Positions 63,015 to 64,000 of a DNA stretch of 64,000 bases are shown here, one piece after another. The stretch is taken from positions 1 to 64,000 of the forward strand of contig NZ_NRRD01000019.1 of assembly GCF_020023995.1 (NCBI RefSeq), given 5' to 3'. Position 1 is the stretch's first letter; each line of letters begins with the position of its first letter. The position numbers were made by a program, and so were the translations under genes. Under the pieces are notes generated by a model. It ran no database searches and was not told the origin of the DNA. It saw nothing but the letters and a program-made list of their open reading frames with translations. The DNA is from Rhodobacter sp. TJ_12. GTDB taxonomy: Bacteria; Pseudomonadota; Alphaproteobacteria; Rhodobacterales; Rhodobacteraceae.

Positions 63015-64000
63015 CTGACCGGGATGTTTTGGGGGCAAAATTCTGAGAGGCCTATCCTTATGAGGGGAGGAAGCGGTTTCCCCCATACCGGGGGGGGGCA
63101 AGGGCTGGGCACGATAAGAAACATCACCAGCTTCACCGACGACAACATTACTACTGGCCCCCGCGCTGTCCGCGAGATCGAGCCGGAGGGTGCCGGTGTT
63201 GTAACGAGGGAAGGCGAAGGGGCTGCCTTCGACCCGTGCATGGATGCGCTGTGCGGCCCAAAGCGCCATCCCGACCAAAGGCACGACCCGCGAAGAAGAG
63301 TTTGTCTTCAACCTGCGCCAGGGATGTTCGCGGATCACCACATGGGGGATCGCCGCGTCGAGCTTCAGATCTTCCTTGAGTAGACCCGCGCCCTCGGCCA
63401 AGCGCATCCCGGTGTCAGACACCAGCGCCACCAGCCAACGCAGATCATCGTCGAGTTTGCGGCACTCGCCTTGCACCTTGCGGATATTCTCAAGCGGGAT
63501 CGGTGCTCGATCAGAAACGCCCGCGTTGCGGTCGTAATAGACCTTGCCGAACGGGTTGTTCATATCAATGCCGACTTCGCTTGCCGCAAAGTTGATCACC
63601 GAGCGCACGGTGCCGAAGATCCGCGTGATGCTGCTGCCGGTCAGCTTGCGCTTGAGCAGGGCATCACGGAAGGCGTTGGCATCGGCTTTGGTGTAGGCAG
63701 TCAGATCCTTGTCGCCACAGACATCAATGACGTAACCGCAGGACCGCTCCGCGCCCCGGTGGAAGGTGATGGGCCGACCCTGACCTTTCAGCCGCAAATA
63801 AATGCCGACTGCTTCGGAGAGCTTCACCGTTTCCGACGCGGCGGGCGCTGGCGTTTGTGGCGCGAGGGGGCTGTTCGAGGCCGGGGCCAGCCGCAACAGA
63901 TGCTTCCCGGGCAAATCGCTGTCTTGAAGCCGAAGGTGATACCAATGCTCGTCGAGGCGTTGCGCCGCACGAATAGCCCGCGCTGCAGCCACAGAAGCCG
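63003..64000 (-). pseudogene. tyrosine recombinase/integrase, 3'-truncated; 5' end outside the window
   Basis: The frame is open through the right edge, so the N terminus lies beyond it. The SAM-like core-binding domain (SEAVGIYLRLKGQGRPITF and on) and the first half of the catalytic domain are present, including the first catalytic Arg in DTGMRLAE. After FAFPRYN (about 63,200) the frame continues into the reverse complement of a BRO-N gene remnant, giving an unrelated tail. The HxxR and catalytic Tyr motifs are missing, so it should be inactive. Confidence 0.72.
63119..63192 (+). pseudogene. remnant of the BRO-N gene 5' end
   Basis: On the plus strand this reads NITSFTDDNITTGPRAVREI then EPEG, matching the first ~30 residues of the BRO-N protein at 57,330-57,791 (NITSFTFNHIATGSRAVRVI, ELEG). 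The match ends abruptly at ~63,192, exactly where the antisense integrase loses family similarity, so this is a recombination junction. Confidence 0.78.

Noticed and set aside
63024-63383. A 119-codon plus-strand frame starting with BRO-N-like residues
   Set aside because: Only the first ~30 residues after 63,119 match BRO-N; the rest is antisense to the integrase. Annotated as a remnant, not a gene.
54455-64000. CRISPR array, retron or toxin-antitoxin pair in the island
   Set aside because: No regularly spaced direct repeats, no reverse transcriptase motifs, and no recognisable small toxin/antitoxin pair were seen.

Overview
The window looks like chromosome of a high-GC alphaproteobacterium of the Rhodobacter/Paracoccus group (Rhodobacterales). 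The evidence is gene content and order: lptF-lptG-lptD-surA-pdxA-rsmA, nrdR-ribD with ribE-ribBX-ribH-nusB, prfA-prmC-DUF4167, scpA-scpB beside a SPOR protein and argS, and a RegB/RegA-type pair. A recognisable Rhodobacterales rRNA-operon leader also runs off the left edge on the minus strand. No tRNA, CRISPR array or intact IS element was recognised.

Positions 1-54,450 are mostly core genome. From the left: rRNA leader, boxA and promoter; phospholipid genes pssA-psd; ribosomal proteins rplM-rpsI; a DASS carboxylate transporter; a divergent thioesterase/enoyl-CoA hydratase pair; the argS-SPOR-nagZ-scpA-scpB cluster; a DEAD-box helicase with its own promoter and terminator; a RegB/RegA-like redox two-component system; and nrdR-ribD. 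A three-gene capsule block (KpsS, export lipoprotein, KpsC) lies on the opposite strand and separates ribD from ribE-ribBX-ribH-nusB. Then come holC-pepA, the LPS-transport/outer-membrane operon, DUF4167-prmC-prfA, and an ABC exporter with an AttH-like secreted protein. A cobalamin riboswitch precedes two small Cys-rich proteins and cobQ. These are followed by a phytase-esterase-like secreted protein, a BetI-type repressor divergent from a choline-binding protein, a DsrE-like secreted protein, a SET-domain/GGDEF-EAL pair and a small SMR-like membrane protein.

Positions 54,450-64,000 are an accessory island, entered on its left side and continuing past the right edge. It holds an SF2-type helicase, BRO-N (phage antirepressor) genes in multiple partial copies, a small zinc-ribbon protein and a tyrosine recombinase. 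The recombinase has lost its catalytic end and runs into an antisense BRO-N remnant. A decayed second copy of the helicase 5' end lies in inverted orientation about 5 kb away, and both copies are preceded by the same 25-bp sequence. Between these inverted modules sits a distinctly AT-rich cargo: a 155-aa protein with one N-terminal membrane segment and a beta-rich C-terminal part, and a 614-aa NACHT NTPase. The cargo is the best candidate in the window for a little-described anti-phage system. That role is inferred from family and context and is not shown by the sequence.
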